Below are positions 1 to 12,251 of a DNA stretch of 60,953 nucleotides, piece after piece. The notes under the pieces were generated by a model. It worked only from the letters and a program-made list of their open reading frames with translations. It did no database searches and was not told where the DNA came from. Numbering within the stretch: position 1 is the first letter of the stretch; each line of letters opens with the position of its first letter. Source of the stretch: Cyclospora cayetanensis. Lineage: Eukaryota; Apicomplexa; Conoidasida; Eucoccidiorida; Eimeriidae. Where the stretch lies: contig NW_020312160.1 in the NCBI RefSeq assembly GCF_002999335.1, positions 1 through 60,953 of the forward strand. The letters are read 5' to 3'. The translations under genes were made by a program, and so were the position numbers.

Positions 1-129
1 CTCCCCTCCCCCGCGTCCCCCTCCCCCCCCTCGTGCCCCGCCTTCGTTGCTCTCCTCCCCTCCTCTCTCTCCCCCTATCCCTTGCTGTCCCTGTATCTCG
101 TTTACTCTTTCGGCTTGTCTCTCGCTCTC

Positions 130-444
<315 letters not shown>

Positions 445-556
445 GTGCCTTTAGCCAGTTTTCCTGCACACTGCTTCCCAATTTCGCCTATCTGCATGCA
501 TTGGGGCAACTCCTTACGGGTGGCCTTCATGCATACGTGAGTGTGTTGGCACGCAG

Positions 557-3500
557 GAGATAGGCGTTTGGCGCATTTCGACTTCCGCACAGTTCTCATA
601 GACGAGTGCACACAGGCAACAGAACCCGAGACGCTCATTCCTCTTACGCAGGGAGCGAACCATGTGTGTGTGGATTGAAATGGTTTAACCCACTTGTGTT
701 CGAGACTACATCCCTACCCGTCTTGCCTCTGAGTTGAGCCGCCTCTATTGGTACCCCCGGCTCTACACCCCTCTGTTTTTTCTCTTCCCCCTCGGCTTCA
801 TGACCCCCAAAACGCGCTCGCCTTCTTCCTCGAACATCAACTCTTTCTCTGTCTCTCTATCTTTTTCTCTATCTATCTTTCTGTGTATCTATTTCTTAGC
901 CGCCTCTCACTCGCCCCTCTGTGCAGCCCCTCGGCACCTTGAAGGCGGCCTGGCTGTTCGTGCCTTGCCACGAGTGCTTCTTCGCCTCTTTGCATGCCTT
1001 TTCTCTCCCTCTTCTTCCACTCTTCTCTCTCTCTCTCTGTGTGTCTCTCCCTTCCGTGCGTCTTGCTTCCGCAGACCGCTCACGGGGAAACCTAGACAGT
1101 CTGCCAAGCGCCTTCCTGCTTGCATGTGTACCCTTGAATGTAAAAATTGCCTCTCTTTCTCTCTCTCTTTCTCTTGCTGTACTGCCAGCTTAAGCGTCCT
1201 TATGAATCGTTGCCTTGGGTTCGCAGGTCGTGCTGATTGGCGATCAGATGCAGATGGGGCCTGTCGTTGTCTCGAAGCGCGCAGCCGCCAGTGGACTCGG
1301 CGTGTCGCTCTTTGTCAGGATGCTCCTGCTGAACCAGCCCTCCTTTCGCCTCTCCGTTCAGTACCGGTTCGTCGCATTTTGAAGCCTTGCCGTTGCCTTT
1401 CTCACCGCGACGCTTCAGCAGCTGCGTCGCGTGTCTCTTTCTTCAGAAAGCACCTGTTCGCAGCAGCAGCCGCTCCCCGCTTTCCCATGGCCTCTGAAAG
1501 GCGTCCGGTGACGCGCACTCTTGCGTCGCTGTGCACTTCTCAAAGAAATGCAAAAGGATCGCCACGCACGTGCAGCAGCTTTTCGCCTGCTGCTGGCGCC
1601 CTCCGCGTGCGTGGCTGGTGGCAAGCTGCTTTGGGGAGAAATTCTCCGGCTGTCGCTGATGCGTTTTGAGGCCTTCTTCGCAGCATGCATCCCAGCATCG
1701 CCTACTTTCCGTCGCAGTGCTTCTACATGGGCTCCCTGCAGAATGGCGTTTCCAGCGCAGACAGGATCTTCCCTTTCGTACCCCGTCCGCCGTTCAAGTG
1801 GCCAAGCGCCTCCTTCCCTTCCTTCTTTTATCACTGCACGAGTGAGCTGCGGGGTGTTTGGATTTTTTCGCGTTTTTCCGCGCTGGCGTCTCGCAGGAGC
1901 GTGGACGTTTGTGGGGAATAAGGGCGGGGAGGAGGAGGAAGTGGCGACAAAGGCGGACTTGGGGTTTTTTTCGTGGGCTCGTTTTTCACTCTCAAGGCTT
2001 TGGAGACACTGTGGGATGTGTGTGGGCGTGTAGCGAAGGAAGAACTGAGCAGCACAGGCACCTCCTACCTCAATCGTGGGGAGGCGTCCGTTGTTGAGCG
2101 GCTGGTCCTGGCGCTCCTGAGGAGTGGAGTCACGTGTGTCTCGGCTGGCACTACGCGTGTTGCTGCTTTCGTTGTTGCTGCTTTTGCTGTTGCTGCTGCT
2201 TTCGTTGCTGCTGCTTTTGCTGTTGCTGCTTTCGCCGTTGCTGTATGGCGTGCGTGTTGGTTGCTCGGGGGGACCTCAAAAAACGCGGCCACAATTTGTG
2301 CTCTCGAGGTTCTGGCTCTGCAAGCCTTCTCTTTCGCTAGGCTGCCTGTTTTTCGTGTCTGCATTTTTCACGCTGGCATGGCTGCGCATTGTCGTCTGCT
2401 TCTTTCTGCGTGAGAAATGCTGCAGTCCTGAACAAATCGGTGTAATTACACCGTATCTCGGGCAGCGGAATTTCTTGCGGACGCTGCTGCAGCGGAATCC
2501 GATGCCAGCAGAAGTGGAGATAAGTTCAGTGGATGCCTTCCAGGGCAGAGAGAAAGACATCATCATTTTTTCCTGTGTCAGAAGCAACACGCAGAGCTGT
2601 ACGTGCAGGGGTTTGAGCTCCGGCTGTGGCTGCTGCTAAGTGTGCAGCGACGACTGGGGCCAGGCTACTCGGGTGGTTTGCTGCTGCGTTTGCTGCCTGC
2701 ACTCCTGCAGACTGCTGCCGCCTTGTTGGTCTGCATTCTGCTTGTGTTCGTGTGTCTGCGATTTTGTGCGTATATGAGTCTGTATGTGTGTATACATATA
2801 TACATATATATATATTTATACATATATATTTATATATGTATATTTATATATGTATATATATATATGTATATATATATATGTATATTTATATATCGCAATA
2901 TATGTCTGTGTGTCTGCGCGTGCATGCATGCAGCCATTGGATTCTTGTCGGATCCGCGCCGCCTGAATGTGGCTTTGACACGCGCTCGTTTCTGCGTGTT
3001 TATTTGTGGCAACGCGAGTCTTCTGTCAATCCAGAGGACGCCGTCTTCAGGATCGTCTGCTGCACTCCCGCCTTCTCTGCGGGGGGCCCCCAGCGGCCCA
3101 GAAGACGCGGAGGGGGAGAGGGGGGCCCCCCCCTCCGGGCAGGGCCCCTCGGCTCCCCCGTCCACCTGCAAGCTGCTGCAAATGGCGGCTTCGCAGTTCC
3201 TGGAGACTTTGCCTGTGTGGCCGTTGCTTGTGCTGCATTACGAGAAGCAAAACTGCATCGTGTCAGGACCGATTTGCAACCTTAGGGAGGTGCAGTTTAC
3301 GCCGACCGGCCGAAAAGTGCCTCGGTCCTTCAACGGCGCGACAACGACACCAGCCCCTTTGCAGGCTGTCTCGACAGCGGGGGCGAAAGCAGAAGAAGCG
3401 CCGAGGGCCCCTGTGGACAGTGGGGGGCCCCCAGATTACCCGCTGGCTGCGACGGCAGATCCTGCTCCCGTCGCCACTTCGGTAAGAAGGCGCATGCCCA

Positions 3501-4016
3501 CGCAAATGCGCAGGTGCTGACCTGACCTCTAGAGGAAAGGCTAGCAAATCGACGTAAAAGGGGGTCTTGAAGAGGAGTACGGGTGATGAAGGGGCACATG
3601 CATGCCTACTTCAAAGGGGGTGGTTCTCCCGTTGGCTTGCTGCTGCTGCTGTCGTGGTAGCGGCTCTTTTCTGCGGTCCTCTTCTGCGCGCAAAAAAGCA
3701 GCGCCTTCCTCTCTTATGCGCTGTGTGGGCTGCCACAAACAGGCCGATGATCAAGGGGAATTTATGGGGAGCAGGTTCGATATTTGATCCGGCTACTGCG
3801 CAGCGCCAGCCGCCACGAAGGCAGCAGCAAGACCTCTTGCAAAGGCAGGCTTTTCGCAGTCCGCGCTTTAGTGGCAGCAGCTGCAGCAGCAGGGCATCTA
3901 AGGGTGAGGGGACGGGAGGGAAGGATACGAAGCCTGTAGAGCCTACCCCTGTAGTGTCATCACGGCAGCTGCAGCAAGGCCGCCTCGCGGCTCACACAAC
4001 GCAAAAAAGCGGCTAG
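557..4016 (+). CDS. UPF1: UPF1 RNA helicase, C-terminal part (5' end outside window)
   Basis: Superfamily 1 RNA helicase of nonsense-mediated mRNA decay, cytoplasmic. Exons read by phase and conservation: 557-663, 1227-1366, 1684-1841, 2034-2133, 2426-2598, 2934-3481, all joining in frame. Visible motifs in order: motif II ([10 protein letters not shown], exon 1), motif III (GDQMQMGP), QYRMHP across the 1366/1684 junction, [15 protein letters not shown], motif V ([10 protein letters not shown]) and motif VI ([13 protein letters not shown]), then the UPF1-specific tail [17 protein letters not shown]. Motif I, the CH zinc domain and the start lie upstream of the window. The last exon is uncertain: a donor at 3482 in phase 0 can join 3743-3787 (short tail) or 3804-4016 (Gln/Ser/Arg-rich tail). 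The tail after about 3300 is Pro/Ala-rich and not conserved. Family assignment is very secure; the 3' end is not. Confidence 0.93.
2784..2900. repeat. AT-rich TATA ladder in UPF1 intron
   Basis: Alternating TATATACATATATATT units run through the intron between the exons ending at 2598 and starting at 2934. Just downstream is a TGCATGCATGC run directly before the acceptor at 2933. Similar AT ladders occur in PUF60 introns (about 13995-14155 and 17415-17465), so this is a recurrent intron filler here. Confidence 0.85.
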
Positions 4017-7000
4017 CCACGGCAACATTACTCCTACTCCCAGGGAGGATCGCGGCTCGCGAAAGAAGTGCTGCGCTTTATGCGCGGGAAGAGAGGCGTC
4101 ACTCCGAACGCCAACAGCAGCCGTTTGCATGTGTGTCTGCGAACTTGCGAGTATCTGGGGGTATGCGAACTAATGCCTCCCTACGAAAGTATGGTTCCAG
4201 AGGGATGGCGCGGGAGGAGCAGAACTTGGGGTGTCTTTGCCGAGAAAAACAAAAACTCTCTTTGCCCCGCATGCAGACATTGCTCTCCCCCTTTTAGTCT
4301 TTGAGGAGCGCCTTTACAGCCCTCCTCACACGGGGGAGGATGTCGCGGGCGACTCTGGCAAGCAGGCACCCGAGACCATCTGTGTTCTGCTTTCGGTTTC
4401 TTTGCCTGCATTTACTCTAGCCATTGACTGCAGCGGCTGCTGGGTTGTGAGCAGCAGCTCTTAACGTAGTCCTCACGCGATCCGAGAGCCTTCGACAGAC
4501 GGCTGTCTACTGCGTCTCTAAGGGCCTTAAAGTTGTGCTGAACGGCCTTCGTCTTTTGAGACCACATGCAATTCTTTCTCATCTCCGGACAGCTTGCTTT
4601 CGCTGCAGAAGAGGGGAGCCCTTCTGAAAGCGAGGTTTTTCGCACTGAGCGATTTTTCTGCCGGGTGCGAAGGCAGCTTCCCCCCCTAGTGACGCAAACG
4701 TTTTGAAGGAGGTGCAGCCTTTCGCGGTGGGTTTGCTTGCGGAGCAATGACCGCATACGCGATTGGTGTGCGTTGCGTTAGTGCTGACGGCTGCTGTTGA
4801 AGGTCAGGTGTGCAAGGCTTAGGGCTTCGTGTCGTCTGCTCTTCGATGAGCAGCCGTGAGAGAGCCACCGAGGGTAACGTTTCCTGACTAGGTTCTTGAG
4901 GAGTGTGGATGCTTCTAGAAATGAAACAGATGTCGGATTCCGAGAGGGTGTATCGCGTCCTTAGGGGGCTAGCACTACAGTAACTATTACCCCGCAGTCA
5001 GTCCTACTGCTGCCCTCCTTCGCATTCAGCGGCAGATAAAGAGAACCGCCACATCAAAAGCCCGCTCGTGCATGGCCATATAAAGGCAGACCTTCAAGCA
5101 GCTAGCTTGGGGCCTGTATAGAGGTTTTTGTCATCCAACGCGCTGCCGAAACTCCCGAGTCACAGAGGTCAGCGTGTACAGCCAGCACAGCAAGCGATAC
5201 ATTGGGCCTTACAACTAGAAATCTCGAGCGCCTCAGCGCCCTTTAGACTTTGCATAGATAGAGTTTCGGTTACCAACAGAGTGCTCGGATGCCCTACTCA
5301 TTGGCGCTTCGTTTGGGCTTACTTAGGGAGCCTGGCCAGATGCAAACCGCAAGGGAGGGGGGAAATAGCAGCTGTTGAATAGATTCGAAGAGGTCCTCCA
5401 CGGCGATATCATCGCAGAAGCCCCACAAAGAGTCTAGGCTTTCCGAATGCCTTCATTCCTTAGATGGTCATTTTTCTGAATTTTCTGTGGATCTATGTCT
5501 TCGTAGAAATGGGTGGACATCCCCTAGCCACGCAAGAATTTCCTTGATTGTTTGCTGGGGCTTGTAGGACCTACTTCACTTCGTTTCACCACAATAAAAG
5601 CTTGCCGAATGCAGGCATCGCCAGCCGGGTCGCCTTCTCACTGTGACTGTACGACCAGGCATCCTCTTGCGTCATGTGCCTGGCTTTGTCGAAGGGGCTG
5701 TTGTTGGTTCGTTATGTGGGAAGATGCGAGAAGAGAGGTGGGGGTCGTGGGATGGATGCAGTGCTCACTCATGCAGGAAAACTCCTTTATGAACACTGCC
5801 GGTCATGTCATGCTACGGGCTTGAAACGCCACTGGCTGGGATTTCTTTTGCTGCTCCCTGGGGGCGACACTCCCCCCGAGCAGCAGCCAAAGATGTCACT
5901 GCTTTCGCGTTGTCTGGTGGCTCCAAAGATTTAGCGGTCCCACGGCTACACTTTCCCTTTCATCGTGTTCTCGAGTTCTAAGGCGGTGTCTTGTCCGGCT
6001 GGTGGCAGTACTGCGTACTGCTGTGCACCCATTGCTGAGTGGAGCTCCTACAATGTGCAAGAGCCTACACAGGGATGGCGGGTATCTGCTAGAAGAGCGC
6101 TTCTCGTCGATTCAAGTTGTGTGGTTAATTTCCGTGTCAGTAGCCGTCTAGCGGGCCCAGAGCTATGGTTGAGCAGCTAACAAAGTGCATATTTTGCACG
6201 GTTTCGGTCATGGCAATTTGTTGCATAGTAGAGATGGCTAGGTAGCGCAGTCTCATAAGAATGAACGCTGCCTGTCTGGGCTCTGTGGAATGTTGTGGGC
6301 AACTGGGTGCCACTGCTCGGAGTAGCTGCAGGGTGCGGAGTCACGCATGCACTAGAGAGGTACAGCCTTCTCAAAATTTACTCAAAGCCTTTGAACTGAC
6401 GGTACAGAGATGGGGGAGGGGGCTTTTCTGGGGAGGGATACACCGGTGGAACCTCTACTACGTCTATTGGTGGATTGGGGGAGGACAAAGCGTTCTCATG
6501 ACGACTCGCTGAAGGAGAGGTGCGCTATAGTTAGCAGATCATACGGCGGAAAAAGTCATGTGTGCGAGAAGGCAGACAGGTCGCAGAACGGATACGAGCA
6601 AAACCAGTGGGTAGAAACAGGCCCACAAAAGAGTGGATACAGCCACAAGCGCCAGGACAGGAGAAGTCGAGCTGCACTCATCAACACACGAAGACTTTAT
6701 TGCAAGGACTAGCCGAGAAGTAGCATGCTGCACGCGGCAAGCAGATGCATATGTATATGTATATGTACATAAGCCGATCGCTGAGTATCATCCGCAGGTC
6801 CATCCTTCCATGCTATACCCGACGTGTAGCTCCTCCATCAGGGTTTTAATCGCGAGAAGATCGATTTTAAGCCCAAAGGAGGGAGTCGATTTCGTATGTT
6901 TTCTCCCCATCACGCGGTTCCCCAGGGAAGGGGCCAGGGGCCCCACTGAAGGGGCCCCCTCCTCCCGCCCCCCTTCCTCTTGTGGATTTTCCTTCCTTCT

Positions 7001-7060
7001 TCCCTGCTTCTCGCGGTTCGTAAGGCTCACTTTCCTGCGGATTTTTAAAGGCTTTCCTCC
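4017..7060. other. Intergenic region between UPF1 and PRMT
   Basis: About 3 kb with only short unconserved open frames in all six frames. Triplet repeats are scarce. Expected contents are the UPF1 3' UTR and the PRMT promoter. A GGGGCC-rich palindromic stretch lies at about 6928-6962, upstream of the PRMT. No RNA gene or repeat family recognised. Confidence 0.6.
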
Positions 7061-7324
7061 TTGAAGAGCAGCACATTGGTGCTCGGATGTGTGGATTCTG
7101 CCCAACTCGCCACTGCCCTGTGGAGCCTAGTGAAGGGTTCTCGCTTCAGACGTTGGGCATGGCAGAGCTGCAATTCCAGCCTGCGATCTTCCAGCACTCG
7201 TTTGGATGGATCAGGCCTAAGCGCGCCTCCACGTAAGGCCTTCTTCCCCATCGCATTCTGTTTTTTGCTCGCTGTGAGCTCGAGACTCTGCGCGTTGCCA
7301 AAGCCACCGAGTTGGTACTGCGCG

Positions 7325-8845
7325 ATGGTCCTTGAGGATTGCAACGAGGCGAGCAGCGCCTCCGTGCCGCCGCTCTGTGATGCACAGGATTCGGAAGCAG
7401 CAGAACTGGGCACGACTTTTATTGCTGGTAATAGTAGTGGCGACGGAGATTCTCCTGCCCTCATCGCTGCCGCTCCAACACCCACCTCTACCCCTGTGCG
7501 CATGCCAAGCAGCGGCAGCGTGGACTATTTTAGAGCCTACAGCGACCCTCGCGTGCATGCGTTAATGCTGCGCGACTGGCACCGCGTGAGCAGCTATGCG
7601 GCTGCCACTGCTTCGCTCGCTCCCCTCTTTAGGGGCAAAGTTGTCATGGATGTGGGGGCGGGAAGTGGAATCCTTTCGTTTTTTGCTGCCGCTGCTGGTG
7701 CTGCCTCCGTTCTTGCCGTTGAAGGCAGTCGCGGAGCTGCTGCTCTGCTGCAGCGGCAGCTGCAACACAACGAGCGGTTGGGCCGGGTGGCTCCAGGAGT
7801 GGTGCGAGTCTTCTGCTGCAGGGTGGAAGAGCTGTCTGTACACCCCGACTTCCCGTTGGAGCTGTTGCAGGGAGTGGATATCATCGTGTCGGAGTGGATG
7901 GGCTTCTTCCTGCTCCACGAAGGCATGCTGCAATCCCTCTTGTTTGCCAGGGATATGTTTTTAAAGCCTCAATCTGGTCTTCTGCTGCCCTGTGCAGCCC
8001 GCATCCTGGTGTCTCTGTGCTCCTGCAGCGAGGTTCATGACCAGCAAGTCGGCTTCCTCGACGATTACTGCGGCTTCTCCTTCCTCCCTCTGCAGCGGCA
8101 GCTCCTGCAGCAGCATGCCCAAACACCGCTCGTGCTGCAGCTACCTCCAAAGGCGTGCTGTTGCACTCCCCCCGCGATCGTCGCCGAGCTAGACCTGTAT
8201 ACTGCCACACCGCAACAGCTGCAGCAGATCAAGCGCCAGGTGCAGCTTCATGTGCACCAGGAAGCCACAGTCCACGGCTTCGCCTTCTGGTTCGACGTAA
8301 CGTTCCCCGGCAGCTCGCATGCAGCAGAGCACGATGAGCGTCGCAGTGTCGCCGATGGAACGCAGTCGAGCGCCGACGTTGCACTCTACAGGGGGGTACC
8401 GCCTTCAGATCCCTCGGCAACTGCAGCCTCACGCCTTGCTGCTGCTGAAGCCGCAGTTCTACCTGCTGTACCCAAGGCAGCCAGCAGCTGCTACACTCCA
8501 ATCGAGCAGGCAGCAGCCGCTGCAGCGGCACGCGCCGCTGCATCATCAGAAACCTTCGCAGCAAAACCCCCAAGAGCCGGCAGCAAAGAAGCAGTCACCC
8601 TGAGCACCAGCCCCTTTGCACCCCCAACTCATTGGCAGCAGCTGCTGCTGCTGCTGCCTCAGCCGATGCATGCCCCCTCGGGAATGACACTCACAGTGGA
8701 GGCGCAGCTGCGGCAAGACGCCAGCAACCCCCGCTTTTATCAGGTGTCTGTGGACGTTCTGGATGCTGAGGTGCCAGATGCACAGCCGCATCAGGCCCTT
8801 AGCAGAAGCAAAAGCATCTGTAGCGACAGCACGGGGACCGCCTAG
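7325..8845 (+). CDS. Type I protein arginine methyltransferase, PRMT6-like
   Basis: SAM-dependent enzyme predicted to methylate arginine side chains of nuclear or RNA-binding proteins. The frame is open from 7061 (594 codons); the ATG at 7325 (codon 89) is preferred because the first 88 residues are unlike the family and hydrophobic. Numbering from 7061: VDYFRAYSDPRVHALMLRDW (154-173) is the YF helix region; VVMDVGAGSGILSFFAA (194-210) is motif I; E221 is the acidic ribose-binding position; SEWMGFFLLHEGML (277-290) is the double-E loop with E278 and E287; LSTSPFAPPTHWQQ (514-527) contains the THW loop. The double-E and THW loops resemble PRMT6 (and PRMT2) more than PRMT1 or CARM1. A low-complexity insert of about 92 residues (418-510) interrupts the C-terminal barrel. 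It appears to be a single exon. The exact PRMT class is inferred. Confidence 0.88.
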   Translation: MVLEDCNEASSASVPPLCDAQDSEAAELGTTFIAGNSSGDGDSPALIAAAPTPTSTPVRMPSSGSVDYFRAYSDPRVHALMLRDWHRVSSYAAATASLAPLFRGKVVMDVGAGSGILSFFAAAAGAASVLAVEGSRGAAALLQRQLQHNERLGRVAPGVVRVFCCRVEELSVHPDFPLELLQGVDIIVSEWMGFFLLHEGMLQSLLFARDMFLKPQSGLLLPCAARILVSLCSCSEVHDQQVGFLDDYCGFSFLPLQRQLLQQHAQTPLVLQLPPKACCCTPPAIVAELDLYTATPQQLQQIKRQVQLHVHQEATVHGFAFWFDVTFPGSSHAAEHDERRSVADGTQSSADVALYRGVPPSDPSATAASRLAAAEAAVLPAVPKAASSCYTPIEQAAAAAAARAAASSETFAAKPPRAGSKEAVTLSTSPFAPPTHWQQLLLLLPQPMHAPSGMTLTVEAQLRQDASNPRFYQVSVDVLDAEVPDAQPHQALSRSKSICSDSTGTA

Positions 8846-9458
8846 GGTCGTCCTTGCTGCTGCACTTGTCTCGACTCTCTGGAAAGTGCTCTCTTTCCAC
8901 CCTAAACCCTCACCTGCTTGGCAGTGTGTTGAGACACCCGTGTGCACACGCTCCCCTGTCACAAGTCTGCCATGAACTGCAGCACTGGCAGCACAGACGC
9001 CAGTCGTGGTCTGCATGCAGGCATGCAAACCACGCAACGTAGGGGGCTCACCTCATGCAGCACTGGAGAAGTGTAGGAACAAAGAAAAGAGCGTCTCTTT
9101 ATGCCATCGAACAAACTGACTAAGGGAGACCACGTTTACTACTACGGGGAGCACGACTTCTGCGCCCCTCTGCTGCTTTTTGAGCGATGGCTCATAGTAC
9201 TGCTATTCCCGCTGTTGCCAAACACATCCCTCACGGATGTTGCAGCGCTCAGTAGGAGCCGCCAAGCCTCAAACACTGTGCAGAACCTCCCTCTCAGATA
9301 CCTAAGATCAGAGATCTCGCATGAGTACCTCCGCTTCGACCCTCGGCTATCCCTACACGGTATGCAGTAGCAGCAGCAGCAATAGTAGCAGGGGCAGCAG
9401 CAGTAGTAGCCACAGCAGCAAACGCAGCAGCAGTGGGGACGGCAGCAGATAGGTTCTG
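8846..9458. other. Convergent 3' intergenic region (PRMT / ZGPAT-like)
   Basis: About 610 bases between two convergent stop codons. It holds the presumed 3' UTRs and a CAG/TAG-rich patch at 9366-9430, just after the ZGPAT-like stop on the other strand. No gene seen. Confidence 0.6.
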
Positions 9459-12251
9459 TCAGAAGATTTTCGACAGCTTGTTAGTCTTTTTGGTGGGCAG
9501 CATTCTCTCTAGCAGTTTCTGCTGCTGCTGAAGCTGTCGCTTTTGTTCTTGCAGCTGTGCGTGTTGCTGCTGATAATGTTCGTGCACTCTATGGCCCTCC
9601 GTGGCAGTTCCCTGGTGTCTGCGGCAGTTGGCTGCGGCAGCTTCCAGTTCACTCTGCACCTGCTGCACCTGCTGTTGCAGCTGCAGCAGCTCGCGCCGCA
9701 TCTGCTGCTCATCGGATTTTTTGTACTTCCTGTGCAGCTGCTGCTGCACCTGTAAGTCTTGCTGTTGCTGCTGCTTCTTGCGCTCATCGGCGGCAGCAGC
9801 AGCAGCGGCACTCGCGACAGCAGCAGCCCCTTGACCAACCCCTCGAATCAGACGGAATGCTCCATCTCCTTCTTCTGCAACTGCAGCGGCAGCTGCTTTT
9901 GCAGCTTCTTTTGCTGCTGCTGCGCGCCTTACACGGGGGCAGCGAATGTAATCCAGCGAATACCCAGATGGCAGTATCCTGCAGCACCAGTATCAGCACA
10001 TCCGAGGCAGAGGGAATGCATGCAACAGCTGCTGCACCGCGCAGACGCAATGGGCGAACAACACCCACAAATACACACCCAACAGCAGCAGCAGCAGCAC
10101 GGCGCTGGCCGCAAAAATGAATTCGGCTGACTCGATGGGAAGTGGATTCAGCAAGAAAGAGTCTTTCTCCGCGCTTAAACCTTGCTCTAGCCCTTCACTT
10201 CCTTCTTTCTGCTGCTGCTGCTGAAGCAGTCGTTGCCTTTTCCCCAAGCATTCCCCCAGCTTGTACCCGAGGCGCTCCATGATGCGCAGACCGACGCCAC
10301 TCGTATGCAGCATCCAGACGCCAAAGTAGCTGCTGCTGCTCAAGGGGCAGCAATTTTTCTTGCTGCTGCTGTTTGCTGCACCCGCTGCTGCAGCAGAGTT
10401 AGGGTTAGTGCTCCGCAGTGGCTGCCACCAACTTGTCTTGTGGCAACGTGGTGCTCGTCGCAGCATTTGTGCTGCGGCAGTTGCTGCGGGCTTCCCCAGC
10501 AACTGCTGCAGCCGCTGCACTTTGCGCTGCTGATGCATCTTCTCGCCGTCAGAGACGTCTCCATTGCTGCCGTCTGTTTCTATTGCAACCTCCGACTCGC
10601 TGCTGCTGCTGCTGCTGCTGCTGCTACCAGCGCTGCTGCTGCTCCTGAGTGCGCTTCGCCGCGCAGAAGGTGTCTGTACACCCGATTCTTCTTGCCCTTC
10701 CTGTCCTTGCCGCTGTATAAGTGAAGGCACCAGATGTTGCGCTCTGCAAACGTGAAGCCTCCCTTTGCGATCGGCTGCTCCTTCGGGATTGCAACTGCTG
10801 CTGCTTGCTGCGCCATCCAGCAAGACGCGTGCGAACCACGAGTACTCCTGTTGCTGAAGTTGTTGCTTCTGGTGTTGCTTGCCACTCTGCTTCTGCGCAG
10901 AAGCTGCGGAGAGGGGAAGCACATCCGCAGAGACTTCAGTCTCCTTTGCTGCTGAGTGCTTGCGCTTGCGCAGCAGCTGCCGCAGGGAGCCTGGCTGCCA
11001 CTGCTGGCGTCTTAGCCTAACGATCACCCTGCTACCCCGTACAAGACAGCCCTCCTCTTGCTGCTGCTGTTGCCGTTGCAGTTGTTGCTGCTGCTCGATG
11101 ATCTTGTGCGCACTGAATTGCACTAAGGTGACTGCAGCGGGAGGGAGCAGCACACCGTGGCACCAGCCGCAGCGGCTGTTGAAGGGGCAGCTCTCCCGAA
11201 GCTCGTCCAGAGATACCGTCCCCGCAGGAGTCGTTGCTGCCGCAGCAGCAGCAGCTGCTGCTGCGCCATCGACTTCCAGCTGCAGACCTGCTGCTGCTGC
11301 AGCCTCACGCTGACTGCCGCATTCTCTACCGTGTGGCTCCTGCACTTTCTGTTGCTGCGCAGCTGCTGCTGCCGCCTGAAAAGCAGCTGCAGCCGCTTCG
11401 GTTGCCTCCAAAATGTGACGGCAAGGTGCTTCACGCAGAGCCTCAGGGCAGGCTGGAACTATCAGCAGCAGCAGAGGCAGTTTTTGCGGCTCTTGCTGCT
11501 GCAGCAGCAGCTGCTGGCTCTGTCTTTGCTCCTTCTGTTCGTGCAAAAGCAGCGCAGTACGCAGCTCACACCCTCCCGCTGGCAAAGCCTCACAGATATC
11601 CGAAGATCCATCGCTTTTGCTGCTAGTGCTGGTGCTGGTGGAGGTTCCCTGGAGTAACTGCTGCAGGAAAGGTGTACCCTTCACGGCTGCCCTCACTCTG
11701 CCATACTGCAGCCCATCCCTGCCGTTTGTTTGGAGAGACGCAAAGACACACAAGCTGCCTTCTCGTCCACTGGGTGGTGTCTTGCCGTGGCTGCTGCCGC
11801 TCAGGCCGTTGGTGCTGTTTCTGCTCTTGGGAGCTGTATCTTCTCCGCTCTCGATGCTTAGTTCGCCATCAGAGACGCTCATCGCAGAGTCGCTGGTGCT
11901 GCCGTCATCTGCGGATTTCTGCTGGCGCTGCTCGTGCTGCAAGCTCAGCAGCAGATGATGCACTTGCAGCTTGCGAGTTTCCACAAGAGAGGTTCGCATT
12001 AGTTCTAGCGCAGACGCGGTGTCTGCTACTGCTGCTGCTGTTGCTGCGGCAGCATCGGCCAGCTCTGCCCTTTCGGCGTCTGACACGCATTGCTGCAGCA
12101 GCTGCTTTAGGGTTTGGTGCTGCTCCTGCAGCTCTGCTAGCTGCTGCGCTGTACTCTCAATTTCGCGCTGGAGATACTCCTGCTGCTGCTGGTGCTCACT
12201 GCCACCCGTTCCCGCAGCAGCAGAAGGGGCTGCCTGCGGCAACTCTTCCAT
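9459..12251 (-). CDS. ZGPAT-like CCCH zinc-finger, G-patch protein
   Basis: Predicted nuclear RNA-associated protein; G-patches usually activate DEAH helicases, and ZGPAT homologues combine CCCH finger, Tudor-like and G-patch parts. Minus-strand exons are 12251-10132 and 9978-9459. The donor falls after GA and the acceptor before GATA, rebuilding a continuous segment PLPIEILPSGYSLDYIRC that matches the ZGPAT region after the G-patch. Residues 20-60: coiled coil rich in Gln/Glu. C277, C355, C361 and H365 fit a C-x7/8-C-x5-C-x3-H finger whose first spacer has grown to 77 residues by an Ala/Gln insert. A Tudor-like strand (WFARVLL) follows. The G-patch is GVWMLHTSGVGLRIMERLG and GECLGKRQ. Exon 2 ends in a Gln-rich coiled coil (KKSDEQQMRRELLQLQQQ) as in ZGPAT. 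Without the splice the first exon would read into a hydrophobic nonsense tail. Confidence 0.85.

Noticed and set aside
10395..10410. GTTAGGGTTAG, telomere-like repeat
   Set aside because: Only about one and a half units, inside the coding sequence of the ZGPAT-like gene; not a telomere.
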